From: Spartobacteria bacterium LR76
GTDB lineage: Bacteria > Verrucomicrobiota > Verrucomicrobiia > Chthoniobacterales > Terrimicrobiaceae
Direction: 5' to 3'
Assembly: GCA_003054655.1 (NCBI GenBank)
Contig: QAYZ01000013.1
Span: forward strand, 310,001-374,000
Length of the DNA stretch: 64,000 nucleotides
The notes under the pieces are model-generated. The model was not told the origin of the DNA and did not search any database. It saw only the letters and a program-made list of their open reading frames with translations. Every line of letters begins with the position of its first letter. Within the stretch, counting starts at the first letter, position 1. Of this stretch, positions 16,554-25,203 are shown piece after piece. The position numbers and the translations under genes were made by a program.

Positions 16554-17569
16554 CCCGGAGCCTCGCCTGTCTCCTGCTGCTCGCGACCATCCTGCCGCTC
16601 GGAGCGGCCCCGCTCGTCGATTTCCCCACGGCCAATCAGGCCATCCTCGATGGCCGGCCGCAGGATTTCTTCATGTATGTGAACCGCGACTTCGAGGGCC
16701 AGAAGAGCCAGCCCTGGCAGGGCGGACAGTTTGGCTACGTACGCGGTCCCGTGCGCGTGGGAGGCAAGGTGCTCTATGCGCAGATCCATGAGGGGATCGA
16801 CATCAAGCCGCTCTCCCGCGACGCGGCGGGGAATCCGCTCGACCCGGTCAAGGCGGCTGCCGCTGGCAAGATCGTCCATGTAAGCCGCGAGGCGGGCGCT
16901 TCCAACTACGGGCGCTATGTCGTGATCGAGCACCAGTGGGGCGGCTCGCCCTTTTACACCCTCTACGCCCACCTCTCGACGATCTCCGTGGAGCCGGGCC
17001 AGCCGGTCGGCCAGGGGCAGGTCATCGGCCAGATGGGCTTCACTGGAGCAGGCATCGATCGTCCGCGGGCGCATGTCCATTTCGAGGTCTGCATGCTGTT
17101 GAGCCGAAACTTCGATAGCTGGCATGCCGCGCACTTCCCAGGCAGCCCCAACAAGCACGGGCTATACAATGGCCTCAATCTCGTGGGCATGGACCCCGCC
17201 AGGGTGCTCATCGCCTCGCAGCAGAGCGAGGCGCTCGACATTCGCAGCCACGTCGCGAGCCAGGAACCTGCCTTCAAGATCGGGATTCCCGCCAGGCCGA
17301 CCTTTGACCTGATCCGCAACTACCCCTGGCTCGCCGCCGGCCAGCCCGCCAATCCCCAAGCATGGGCCATCACCTTCACCCGCCACGGCGTGCCAATTCG
17401 CGTCGAGGCGCTCAACCAGCCCCTCCAGGGTCCCGTTGCCTTGTGGGTAAAGGATACCGGCGATGCCTACACCTACACCACCAAGGGACTCATCACCGGC
17501 GTGCCGGGCGCCTCGCCCCGCCTGACAGATTCCGGTAAACGATTCGCCGCTCTCCTCGCATGGCCCTGA
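16550..17569 (+). CDS. M23 family metallopeptidase (LytM-like)
   Basis: A 339-residue secreted zinc endopeptidase that should cut peptidoglycan cross-links. After a signal peptide (MTRSLACLLLLATILPLGAA) it carries a LytM core with zinc ligands His80 and Asp84 (AQIHEGIDIKP), His141 in the YAHLS motif, and His175/His177 in RAHVHFEV. All key residues are present, so it is predicted active. The C-terminal ~150 residues have no recognised domain. It is translationally coupled with the gene upstream, and its 3' end overlaps the PIG-L gene by 10 nt. Confidence 0.88.
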   Translation: MTRSLACLLLLATILPLGAAPLVDFPTANQAILDGRPQDFFMYVNRDFEGQKSQPWQGGQFGYVRGPVRVGGKVLYAQIHEGIDIKPLSRDAAGNPLDPVKAAAAGKIVHVSREAGASNYGRYVVIEHQWGGSPFYTLYAHLSTISVEPGQPVGQGQVIGQMGFTGAGIDRPRAHVHFEVCMLLSRNFDSWHAAHFPGSPNKHGLYNGLNLVGMDPARVLIASQQSEALDIRSHVASQEPAFKIGIPARPTFDLIRNYPWLAAGQPANPQAWAITFTRHGVPIRVEALNQPLQGPVALWVKDTGDAYTYTTKGLITGVPGASPRLTDSGKRFAALLAWP

Positions 17570-18423
17570 CCCTATCGCAACCTTACGCTGATCTCTTCAT
17601 TCCCGACGGCAAACCGCTCGACACCGTACTCGCCGAAGGAGTCTCCCACCTCGGGATCGGTGCGCACCAGGACGACCTTGAGTTCAACGCCTTCCACGGC
17701 ATCCTGAGCTGCTACCATGTCCCCGGGCGCGCCTTCGCCGGGGTCATCTGCACGGACGGCGCAGGCAGCTCCCGTACCGGTCCCTACGGCAATGTGTCGG
17801 ATCAGGAAATGCGCGCCATCCGCCGGCGGGAACAGCGCGCCGCCGCCGTCACTGGCGAATATCGCCTGCTGGCCCAGCTCGATTTCAGCTCGCAGCAGAT
17901 GAAATCGACCGGCAACGCCCTGCTCGCCCGCGATCTCGCGGAGCTGGTTGCCGAGCTTCGCCCGCAAGTCGTCTACACTCACAATCCCGCTGATAAGCAC
18001 GAGACGCATCTCGCGGTCTTCAGCGCCACACTCAAGGCCCTGCGCAGCCTCCCGGTGGGAAAACGCCCCCGGCAACTGCTCGGCTACGAGGGCTGGCGCG
18101 GCCTCGACTGGGTGATCGATTCCGAAAAGACCATCCTCGACGTGAGCCAGCGCGAACATCTCTTTTCCGCCCTCGCCGGGATCTTTGACTCCCAGATCGC
18201 GGGCGGGAAACGCTACGACCTCGCGACGGTGGGCAGGCTTTGCGCCAACGCCACCTTTGGCAATTCCCATGCCGCCGATGCGGTTTCCCGCGCCTCGCTC
18301 GCGCTCGATCTCACCCCGCTCATCACGGACGACTCGCTCGATCCGCTGGATTTCACCCTCGGCTTTGTCGACAGGCTGCGAGCCGACATCCGCACCAAGC
18401 TCGGTCACGCCCTCTCACTGTAG
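17560..18423 (+). CDS. PIG-L family deacetylase
   Basis: A 287-residue LmbE/PIG-L zinc deacetylase; members remove acetyl from N-acetylglucosaminyl compounds. The zinc motif is GAHQDDLE (His36, Asp38, Asp39, Glu41), with Gln in place of the usual Pro. The second metal/catalytic stretch is THNPADKHETHLAVF. There is no signal peptide, so it is cytoplasmic. It overlaps the M23 gene by 10 nt and is followed after 2 nt by nagB. Deacetylation of a GlcNAc derivative followed by NagB deamination would be a short amino-sugar catabolic route; that link is inference. Confidence 0.87.
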   Translation: MALTLSQPYADLFIPDGKPLDTVLAEGVSHLGIGAHQDDLEFNAFHGILSCYHVPGRAFAGVICTDGAGSSRTGPYGNVSDQEMRAIRRREQRAAAVTGEYRLLAQLDFSSQQMKSTGNALLARDLAELVAELRPQVVYTHNPADKHETHLAVFSATLKALRSLPVGKRPRQLLGYEGWRGLDWVIDSEKTILDVSQREHLFSALAGIFDSQIAGGKRYDLATVGRLCANATFGNSHAADAVSRASLALDLTPLITDDSLDPLDFTLGFVDRLRADIRTKLGHALSL

Positions 18424-18425
18424 CC

Positions 18426-19205
18426 GTGGAAATCGTCATCCAACCCACTCCCGAGGCCGCCTGCCGCTATGTGGCCGGTCGCATCGCCTCCCTCCTCGCC
18501 GCCAAACCCGCCGCCGTGCTCGGCCTCGCGACCGGAAGCACGCCCGTCGGCGTCTACCGCGAGCTGATCCAGCTCCATCAGCGGGGCGAAGCGGACTTTT
18601 CCCACGCCGCAGCCTTCAATCTCGACGAATACCTCGGGCTGGCCCCGGAGCACCCGGCCTCCTACCACCACTTCATGCAGGAAAATCTCTTCCGGCATGT
18701 GAATTTCAACCCCGGCCGCACCTTCATTCCCAGCGGGCTGGCCTCCGATGTTCCCGCCGCCTGCGCGGACTACGAAGCCAAGATCAGGGCCTACAATGGC
18801 ATCGACCTTCAGCTCCTCGGCATCGGCGGAGACGGCCATATCGGATTCAACGAACCCTCCTCCTCCCTCTCATCGCGCACCCGGCTCAAGACGCTCACCC
18901 CGCGCACCCGGGAGGACAACGCCCGCTTCTTCTCCAGTCCGGAAGATGTCCCCCACCATGTCCTTACCATGGGGGTCGGCACCATCATGGAAGCCCGGGA
19001 GATCTTTCTCCTCGCCTTCGGCCAGGGCAAGGCCGACGCCATTGCCGCGACAGTCGAAGGGCCGGTCACAGCCAATGTCCCGGCATCCGTACTGCAGTTT
19101 CACCCGACGGCCAAGATCGTGATCGACGAGGCGGCCGCCTCGAAACTCCAGCGCACGGACTACTACCGCTGGGTCCTCGACCACAAGCCCGGCTGGCAGC
19201 GTTAA
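18426..19205 (+). CDS. nagB: Glucosamine-6-phosphate deaminase
   Basis: A 259-residue NagB that converts glucosamine-6-phosphate to fructose-6-phosphate and ammonia. It has the phosphate loop LGLATGSTPVGVYREL, the catalytic Asp67 in FNLDEYLGL, and GIGGDGHIGFNEP with Asp136 and His138. The best start is GTG 18426-18428, two bases after the PIG-L stop; no ATG lies nearby, and the longer frame lies inside the PIG-L gene. Length matches the family (~260). It ends the four-gene operon, convergent with the DUF1501 gene 4 nt away. Confidence 0.92.
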   Translation: MEIVIQPTPEAACRYVAGRIASLLAAKPAAVLGLATGSTPVGVYRELIQLHQRGEADFSHAAAFNLDEYLGLAPEHPASYHHFMQENLFRHVNFNPGRTFIPSGLASDVPAACADYEAKIRAYNGIDLQLLGIGGDGHIGFNEPSSSLSSRTRLKTLTPRTREDNARFFSSPEDVPHHVLTMGVGTIMEAREIFLLAFGQGKADAIAATVEGPVTANVPASVLQFHPTAKIVIDEAAASKLQRTDYYRWVLDHKPGWQR

Positions 19206-19209
19206 GCGC

Positions 19210-20505
19210 CTACACAAAGCCCAGCGACGGGAACTTCCGCCCCAACACGGCCTCGCTGGGCGCATGGAGCCAGTTGTCGAGCATCGTCGCGTAGACACTG
19301 CGGAAATCCACGGTGTAAATCAGGTCGCCGTCGCCGAGTTCGGTAAGGCTGGGCTGCGTCCCGTGCAAACCGGCCTTCACCTTTCCACCCAGGACAAACA
19401 TCGGAGCAGCCGCGCCGTGGTCGGTCCCCCCGCTGGCATTTTCCGACACGCGGCGGCCGAACTCGCTGAAGGTCATGATCGTTACGCGATCAAGGTTTCC
19501 CTGGGACTTGAGATCAGCCACAAAGGCACCAAGAGAAGCGTCCAGCTCCCCGAGGAGACGGTCGTGCGAACCAAGCTGCCCGCTGTGCGTGTCATACCCG
19601 CCCTGCGAGACGTAGTAAACCCGGGTGGGCAGCCCCCCGGCGATGAGCCGGGCCACGAGATTGAGATCGGTCGCGAGGCGGCCGCCGGGATAGGGAACCG
19701 GCGCCTTGGATTTGCGGGTGATCTCCAGGATGCGATCGGAGCTGATGCGGGCGTCCAGCGCCGTGCGCCTCACGAAATCCAGGGTATTGCCCTCGCCCTG
19801 CGCCTTGTCGCCCGACAGCGACTGAACGGAGCCGCCGGAGTTATCGGAGAAGCTCGTCATGTCGGCAAAGGCCTCTCCCGCCGCCGGATCGTTGGAAATA
19901 AAGCGAAACTGGTCGGGCCGCGAAAGCGTGATCCCGGCTCCGGCGCTGCCGGAAAAGGATAACGGAGTCTCCGAGCCGATCGACACCCCGACGACGGGGT
20001 CTTCCCCCTTGCAGCAGGAGTCGAAGTAGTTCGCCAGCCAGCCTTTGTTGGCAAACTTGCTGGAATCCGTCGCCGTCTGCCAGATGTCGGTCGAGCGAAA
20101 GTGCGAGCGGTTGGGGTTGGGATACCCGACGCCCTGGATGACGCCGAGACGCCCCTCGTCATAAAATCCGCGCAGGGTTTTCAGCCTGGGATGCAGCCCG
20201 ATGTGGTCGTCGACCTTGAGCACATTGCCCGCCGCGATGCCGATCTTGGGGCGGGCGCGGTAATACGCGTCGTCGGCATAGGGCACGACCATGTTCAGGC
20301 CGTCGTTGCCCCCCGCCATCTGGAGGATGACCAGGATGGGGCCATCCTTGCCTGTCGCCACCTGCACGGCGGAATCCGCCGCCGCGGCGTCGAGGGCAAA
20401 GAAGGTCTTTTCGATAAAGGCGGGAAGCGTCCAGGCCATGGCGCCGCCCAATACGCCGGTGCGGAGGAACTGCCTGCGGGTGCGTAACGTCTGTTCGTCG
20501 CTCAT
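19210..20505 (-). CDS. DUF1501 protein, Tat-exported
   Basis: A 431-residue protein of the DUF1501 (sulfatase-like fold) family, common in Planctomycetes/Verrucomicrobia and in some marine proteobacteria. A twin-arginine leader (RTRRQFLRTGVLGGA) and a hydrophobic core predict Tat export. Family marks include ILQMAGGNDGLNMVVPY, VGYPNPNRSHFRSTDIWQTA and TFSEFGRRVSENASGGTDHG. Function is unknown; the family is almost always paired with DUF1800, as here, where its ATG overlaps the DUF1800 stop (ATGA). ATG 20503-20505 starts directly before the Tat motif. Confidence 0.92.
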   Translation of the reverse strand: MSDEQTLRTRRQFLRTGVLGGAMAWTLPAFIEKTFFALDAAAADSAVQVATGKDGPILVILQMAGGNDGLNMVVPYADDAYYRARPKIGIAAGNVLKVDDHIGLHPRLKTLRGFYDEGRLGVIQGVGYPNPNRSHFRSTDIWQTATDSSKFANKGWLANYFDSCCKGEDPVVGVSIGSETPLSFSGSAGAGITLSRPDQFRFISNDPAAGEAFADMTSFSDNSGGSVQSLSGDKAQGEGNTLDFVRRTALDARISSDRILEITRKSKAPVPYPGGRLATDLNLVARLIAGGLPTRVYYVSQGGYDTHSGQLGSHDRLLGELDASLGAFVADLKSQGNLDRVTIMTFSEFGRRVSENASGGTDHGAAAPMFVLGGKVKAGLHGTQPSLTELGDGDLIYTVDFRSVYATMLDNWLHAPSEAVLGRKFPSLGFV

Positions 20506-21929
20506 GTGAGTTGGAACTCCGGTGTGCTCATGATGAGATGCGCGCAGTCTCTCACCGCGGCATCGTTGATTTCGGGTCCGCGCTTGATGAGGAACGCCAC
20601 CACCTTCTGGCGGTCGGCGGGTTCCAGCGGGACATTGAGTAAACGAAAAGCGAGAGAATCGCACAGCTCCTCGGGATTTTTCCTCATGCTCGCCGGGGCG
20701 ACACGCCCCCACTCCACCGGGATGGCATCGCGGGACTTTTCGAGCGGCTTGTCATCCGCTCCGGCGATGGTCCCGGCGAGATTGCAGCGCAGAAGGTAGG
20801 TAGACCCGTTGATCCAACTGCGTCCGCCCGCCCAGCCCTTGACATTCGGCGGGGCGAAGAGCACCTGCCCCATGGAGCGCAGCATGAACTCGCAGGCGTT
20901 CGGCGGCGGCAACGGTGCCTCCAGCGATTGGGAAATCTGCACGAGCCACTGCACCGGGCTTTTCACCTGACGGCGTACGACCTGCGGGAAATAAAACTCC
21001 GGGCTGAGGAGGATCTCCCGCAGCAGCGGCTTGAGCTCGTATCGGGAATCCTGGAAGTGCCGGGCCAGCCGGGCATGCAGGTCCGGTCCAGGCTCAGTCC
21101 CGGCGAGATAAACCCAGATCTTTCGAGAAATGAAGGTGGCACACTCGGGCTGCTCGCAGATGATGTCGATCACGTCGTCGCCATTCCAGTTCCCGGTGCG
21201 GCCAAGGAAGGTTTTCCCGGTTTGATCGGCAGCCTTGGGCTGATAGCGGAAGACCCCGGAGGCCGGAGTGATCCGATAGCCCGTGAGAGCGCGGGCGGCC
21301 TCGCGCACATCAGCCTCCGTGTACCGCACCCCTTCGCCCAGCGTGAAAAGCTCCATCAGCTCGCGGGCAAAATTCTCGTTGGGCCGCCTGGCCTCGCTGC
21401 GGTTGAGATCGAGATACCGCATCATCGCGGGATCGCGGGAGACATCCTTGGTCAGCGAATTGAAGTTCCCCAGCGCATGCGTGCGGAACGTCTCATTCTG
21501 CTGATACATCAGATTGGCGCTGTTTACCTTATCGAAGCTGGCGGCAAAGTGCCCATGCCAGAAAAGCGTCATCTTTTCCCGCAGGGGATACCGTGTGTAG
21601 CGCATGCGCTGGAGCCACCAGGCCCGCACGGCGCGAAGCTGCTCGTCCTGCGCGCGGCGAAGTTCCCCCAGGATCTCCCGCTTCTCCTCTCCCTCGGCCA
21701 TCATGTTGGCCTGGCGAAAAGCCCAATAGGCTTCAGCCACTGGTGTCAGCTCGGGAGGGGGAAAAATATCCGTGTCCTCGTCCCCGGCCAGCAGGTACTC
21801 CACGGCGCCTGCACGGCCCATGGCGTGAAGGGAGGAAATACTCCCAGGCGATCCCCCAAAGCCTGCCCGACTCAGCAGATGAGCCGCTAGCAAGGGAGTC
21901 CAAGCTTCGCTGGATTTCGTCGCGGGCAT
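20502..21929 (-). CDS. DUF1800 family protein
   Basis: A 475-residue DUF1800 protein, always helical and of unknown biochemical role. Typical stretches are LLSRAGFGGSPGSISSL at the start, REKMTLFWHGHFAAS, NENFARELMELFTLGEGV and the LLREILLSPEFYF region. No signal peptide is clear. It is the first gene of the DUF1800-DUF1501 pair and the two are translationally coupled. In other bacteria the pair is linked to surface or outer-membrane functions, but I know of no firm assay. Confidence 0.9.
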   Translation of the reverse strand: MPATKSSEAWTPLLAAHLLSRAGFGGSPGSISSLHAMGRAGAVEYLLAGDEDTDIFPPPELTPVAEAYWAFRQANMMAEGEEKREILGELRRAQDEQLRAVRAWWLQRMRYTRYPLREKMTLFWHGHFAASFDKVNSANLMYQQNETFRTHALGNFNSLTKDVSRDPAMMRYLDLNRSEARRPNENFARELMELFTLGEGVRYTEADVREAARALTGYRITPASGVFRYQPKAADQTGKTFLGRTGNWNGDDVIDIICEQPECATFISRKIWVYLAGTEPGPDLHARLARHFQDSRYELKPLLREILLSPEFYFPQVVRRQVKSPVQWLVQISQSLEAPLPPPNACEFMLRSMGQVLFAPPNVKGWAGGRSWINGSTYLLRCNLAGTIAGADDKPLEKSRDAIPVEWGRVAPASMRKNPEELCDSLAFRLLNVPLEPADRQKVVAFLIKRGPEINDAAVRDCAHLIMSTPEFQLT

Positions 21930-22018
21930 GTCAGCAGATTGAACAAAGCACCAAATCGGAAGTTGCGATAGGCGAGAATTTCTTTTCCAGCCGGGCGTTT
22001 CCCGGCATACCGTTGTTT

Positions 22019-23389
22019 ATGGAGTTGATCAACCTCACGCGACGCGTCGAAATCGGTGCAAACTCCTACCTTTTAAAGATCAAGGGCCAGTCGGTGATCA
22101 TCGATGCCGGCCTCCACCCCAAGGACGAGGGCCTGAGCGCCACTCCGGATTATTCCCAGGTGCCAGCGGGGTCCGTGCAGACGATCATCGTTTCCCACGC
22201 CCATCAGGATCACATCGGATCACTGCCTTTTTTGACCCGGCGCGAACCCCAGGCCCGCGTCCTGATGACAGAGTCCACGGCGAAAATCGCCGACGTGATG
22301 CTGCACAACTCCGTCAACGTGATGCTCCGGCAACGCGAAGAGCACAACCTCACCGAGTACCCGCTTTTCACCCACCGAGGGGTCGAGTTTTCCCGCCAGC
22401 AATGGGCTCCCTGCAAACCCAACCAGCGCTATACTCTCACGGGCGAGCGCGCCACTGAGAAGGACAACCCGACCATCGAGTTTTACAACTCCGGTCACAT
22501 CCTCGGGGCAGCCGGAGTGCTGATCCGCTGCGACGGGAAGAAGGTTTTTTACACGGGCGACGTCAATTTCGACAACCAGACCCTCATCCAGGGCGCAGAC
22601 TTCCCCGAGAGCGGCGTGGATACGCTCATCATGGAAACCACCCGGGGCGACTCGCCGACGCCGATCGGCTTCACCCGGGCAAAAGAAGAGGAACGCCTCG
22701 CTCGCTCGATCCGCGAGGCCTTTGATCGCGGCGGCAGCGTAACGATCCCCGTCTTTGCCCTCGGCAAGACCCAGGAGCTCCTCGCGATGCTGTGGCGAAT
22801 GCGCCTGCGCGGCCTTCTCGCCCCCGTGCCGATCTATATCGGCGGCCTGAGCACCAAGCTCACCAACATTTACGACGCCCTCTCCCACGACCCCCAGCGA
22901 GCCCACCCGGAACTCCAGCTCCTCCAGGAGATGGCTCCCTACGTCCTCTCGGGCAACGAGGTCTTCACCATCGCCCCCCGCAAGAAGTGCATCTTTGCGC
23001 TCTCCAGCGGCATGATGACGGAGAACACCCTCTCCAACCTCTTCTGTCGACGCATCCTCGGCGATCCCAACCAGAGCCTGTTTTTCGTCGGCTATTCCGA
23101 CCCCGAATCGCCCGCCGGTCGCATTCGCTCTGCCAATCCCGGCGACGAGGTCGTCCTCGACTCCAAGCAGCCGCCGATCAAGCTCCAGTGCAATATCCAG
23201 GAGTTTAACTTCAGCGCCCATGCCTCTCGCGAGACGCTGTTGAACTACGCCGTCGGCCTGCGTCCCAAAAAGATCGTCCTGGTCCATGGCGACCGGGCCG
23301 CCATCGAGTGGTTCGAGCTGAAAATCTACAAGGAACTCCCCGAGACCGAAGTGCTCATCCCGGAACCCGGGAAGAAAATTTCGCTCTAG
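22019..23389 (+). CDS. MBL-fold beta-CASP ribonuclease (YSH1/RNase J-like group)
   Basis: A 456-residue RNA-processing metallo-beta-lactamase. The metal motif HxHxDH is complete (His60, His62, Asp64, His65 in SHAHQDHIG). The later SGHILGAAG and YTGDVNF supply more ligands. The beta-CASP insert and C-terminal RMMBL-like segment (FNFSAHASRETLL) follow. Such proteins cut or trim RNA in the cytoplasm. ATG 22019-22021 begins at the first beta strand; an open frame extends to 21593, but that part overlaps the DUF1800 gene antisense and lacks family sequence. It is convergent with the PEP-CTERM gene, 7 nt apart. Confidence 0.9.
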   Translation: MELINLTRRVEIGANSYLLKIKGQSVIIDAGLHPKDEGLSATPDYSQVPAGSVQTIIVSHAHQDHIGSLPFLTRREPQARVLMTESTAKIADVMLHNSVNVMLRQREEHNLTEYPLFTHRGVEFSRQQWAPCKPNQRYTLTGERATEKDNPTIEFYNSGHILGAAGVLIRCDGKKVFYTGDVNFDNQTLIQGADFPESGVDTLIMETTRGDSPTPIGFTRAKEEERLARSIREAFDRGGSVTIPVFALGKTQELLAMLWRMRLRGLLAPVPIYIGGLSTKLTNIYDALSHDPQRAHPELQLLQEMAPYVLSGNEVFTIAPRKKCIFALSSGMMTENTLSNLFCRRILGDPNQSLFFVGYSDPESPAGRIRSANPGDEVVLDSKQPPIKLQCNIQEFNFSAHASRETLLNYAVGLRPKKIVLVHGDRAAIEWFELKIYKELPETEVLIPEPGKKISL

Positions 23390-23396
23390 CAGGCGC

Positions 23397-24518
23397 TCAG
23401 CGCCGCTTTCTCCGCGATGCGACGGGAAGCACCACCAGCAATGCACAGGCCAGCAGAGCCCAGGTCGAGGGTTCCGGCACCGGCACCAGCGTGAGCACGG
23501 CCGATTCCAGATCATACATGACGATGTAGTTCTCGAAGAGATAGCCGCCGGAGTTCACCCGATTTTCGCTCGGCGCCTGATTCCCTATCACCGCCACCGA
23601 GCCGCCCCAGGGACTGCTGCCGCTCCACGACTCGATCGTCTCGCCACCGGGGACCGAAAGGGTGAAAGACCCATTGGGCAGGTAGCCAGCAAAAGCATCC
23701 GGCGGATTGCTGTTATTCCCGTAATAAATCACGCCGTTGGGGCCCCCACCCGTATCGAAAACCGTGGCCAGATCCTGCGAAGCCGGGCCGCTGGATGTCT
23801 GAACCGTGACGCTGGTCACCGCGACACCCTTGAGATAGCCGGTGATCAAACGCCCATCCGGACCCTGGATTTGATCATTCGAGTGGTTCATGTGGAGCTG
23901 GATCGCTCCCGGCGCATTCGTCAGGGTGGAAATGGTCTCTGGCGTGAGGCCGATGGTGAGAGAGCCGGTGCCGGAGGAAATCCCGGCGACGTTTACCACA
24001 TAGCCCAGGTGGGAGCCGCTTCCCAGGGGAATGGCCGTGAGCAGCGTGCTCAGCGTGCTCGTGCCGTAGAAACCCGCTCCAAAATCTCCATACGTTCCGT
24101 CCGCGAGCGGCACATTGCTCGGAACTTCGTTTCCATTGATCTGGACGACCATGGCCGTGTTGAAATTTGAGACCACCGGGGTGATCGGCGTGGAGGTTTT
24201 CGTCGTGAGGGTCAGGTTCTGGCCCTGGACATAATAGCTGTAGACCGGATTTCCATCGCCGAAGGCAAAGGAATCGGTGGGAGTGATCCCTGTATTGGTC
24301 CCCTGAACCGTGAACATGTTCGGCGAGCCCGTGTCGAAAAGATACGGGACGGCATTACTGCCATCCGCATTCTGGCTCACATAGATCTGATAGTTGGTGG
24401 GAGTATGGTTTCCAGTGACGTAAATCGGGACAGTGTAACTGGCTTCCTGCGCCCAGGCGGATGCCGTAGCCACCGTCATTCCCATCGCCAGCGCCATGCC
24501 ACGAATCGCATTTCCCAT
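23397..24518 (-). CDS. PEP-CTERM protein with pepsin-like aspartic protease motifs
   Basis: A 373-residue exported protein. The signal peptide is MGNAIRGMALAMGMTVATAS and the C-terminus is a PEP-CTERM sorting tail (VPEPSTWALLACALLVV, then SRRKRR), which exosortase would process. Two Asp-Thr-Gly motifs, YLFDTGSPNMF (Asp62) and ATVFDTGGGPN (Asp255), are 193 residues apart, similar to the two catalytic aspartates of bilobal pepsins. The intervening sequence is Ser/Thr/Gly-rich beta. This suggests an aspartic-protease fold displayed at the surface; activity is untested. No exosortase gene is in the window. An earlier ATG at 24554 is possible but weakens the signal peptide. Confidence 0.75.
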   Translation of the reverse strand: MGNAIRGMALAMGMTVATASAWAQEASYTVPIYVTGNHTPTNYQIYVSQNADGSNAVPYLFDTGSPNMFTVQGTNTGITPTDSFAFGDGNPVYSYYVQGQNLTLTTKTSTPITPVVSNFNTAMVVQINGNEVPSNVPLADGTYGDFGAGFYGTSTLSTLLTAIPLGSGSHLGYVVNVAGISSGTGSLTIGLTPETISTLTNAPGAIQLHMNHSNDQIQGPDGRLITGYLKGVAVTSVTVQTSSGPASQDLATVFDTGGGPNGVIYYGNNSNPPDAFAGYLPNGSFTLSVPGGETIESWSGSSPWGGSVAVIGNQAPSENRVNSGGYLFENYIVMYDLESAVLTLVPVPEPSTWALLACALLVVLPVASRRKRR

Positions 24519-24560
24519 TTCCGTGCGATAGCACAGCGCAACCCGGCGCGCCATGGGGAA

Positions 24561-25184
24561 TTGCGGATTACTTCGGCAGAGAGCTCCTCCCCGCTCAGAG
24601 CGCTAAGCCATTGCGCGCTTGGCAGGCAAAGCCTCTGCGGTCGCTCATCGGCGGCAGCCTCCGGGAATGTCTTCGGCGGCAAAGATCTCCCCGCCCTCGC
24701 CGCAACGAACAAGGATGCCCACATCTACCGGCTGACCGTTCTCCGTCCGTCGCAATCTCCGGTGCTCATCGAAATCTCGGCCGGCGGCGAATCTCCTTCG
24801 CTAACTGTGAAGGAAATCCAAAGCGAAAGCAAAGGCCCGGGCTCCAGGCGCACCTATCTTGTTTCCAGCAAAGTGATCAAGCTTAGCAAGAAACAGCTTA
24901 ACTCCCTGCTCAAGGAGCTGGATAACGCGTCGTTCTGGACGCTTCCCTGCGCAGACTGGAAATCCCCGGGGCCGAAGGGTTCCGAGCGGAAGCTGGAAGC
25001 CGTCCGCGACGGAAAGTATCACCAGCTCACCCGCTGCAGCCCCTTCCGCGCCGTGAGCAAGTCCTGTCCCGAGAAGAAATCCATGGGCCAGGACTGCAAA
25101 CGGGCCTGCAATGAAGGCGACCTGCTGTGCGTGTTGAGCTGCCTGTGGAAACTCTCCGGAGAATCCTGCCAGGGGCTCAACTAG
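24561..25184 (+). CDS. Cys-rich hypothetical protein, start uncertain
   Basis: The C-terminal ~140 residues look like a real protein: KLSKKQLNSLLKELDNASFW, then an 'FWTLP...KLEAVRDGKYHQLTRCSP' pattern seen in many small exported hypothetical proteins, then a Cys-rich end (CPEKKSMGQDC, CKRACNEGDLLCVLSCL). The N-terminus is doubtful. The frame is open from 24405, but that part lies antisense to the PEP-CTERM gene; the only plausible starts are TTG 24561 or an unusual codon later. No clean signal peptide could be found, so a frameshift near 24600-24690 is possible. Function unknown. Confidence 0.55.
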   Translation: MRITSAESSSPLRALSHCALGRQSLCGRSSAAASGNVFGGKDLPALAATNKDAHIYRLTVLRPSQSPVLIEISAGGESPSLTVKEIQSESKGPGSRRTYLVSSKVIKLSKKQLNSLLKELDNASFWTLPCADWKSPGPKGSERKLEAVRDGKYHQLTRCSPFRAVSKSCPEKKSMGQDCKRACNEGDLLCVLSCLWKLSGESCQGLN

Positions 25185-25203
25185 TCCCGGCAGCAGTTCC
25201 CGG

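Noticed and set aside
21593-22018. N-terminal extension of the beta-CASP nuclease
   Set aside because: The extra 142 residues are antisense to the DUF1800 gene and lack family sequence; the MBL fold begins at ATG 22019.
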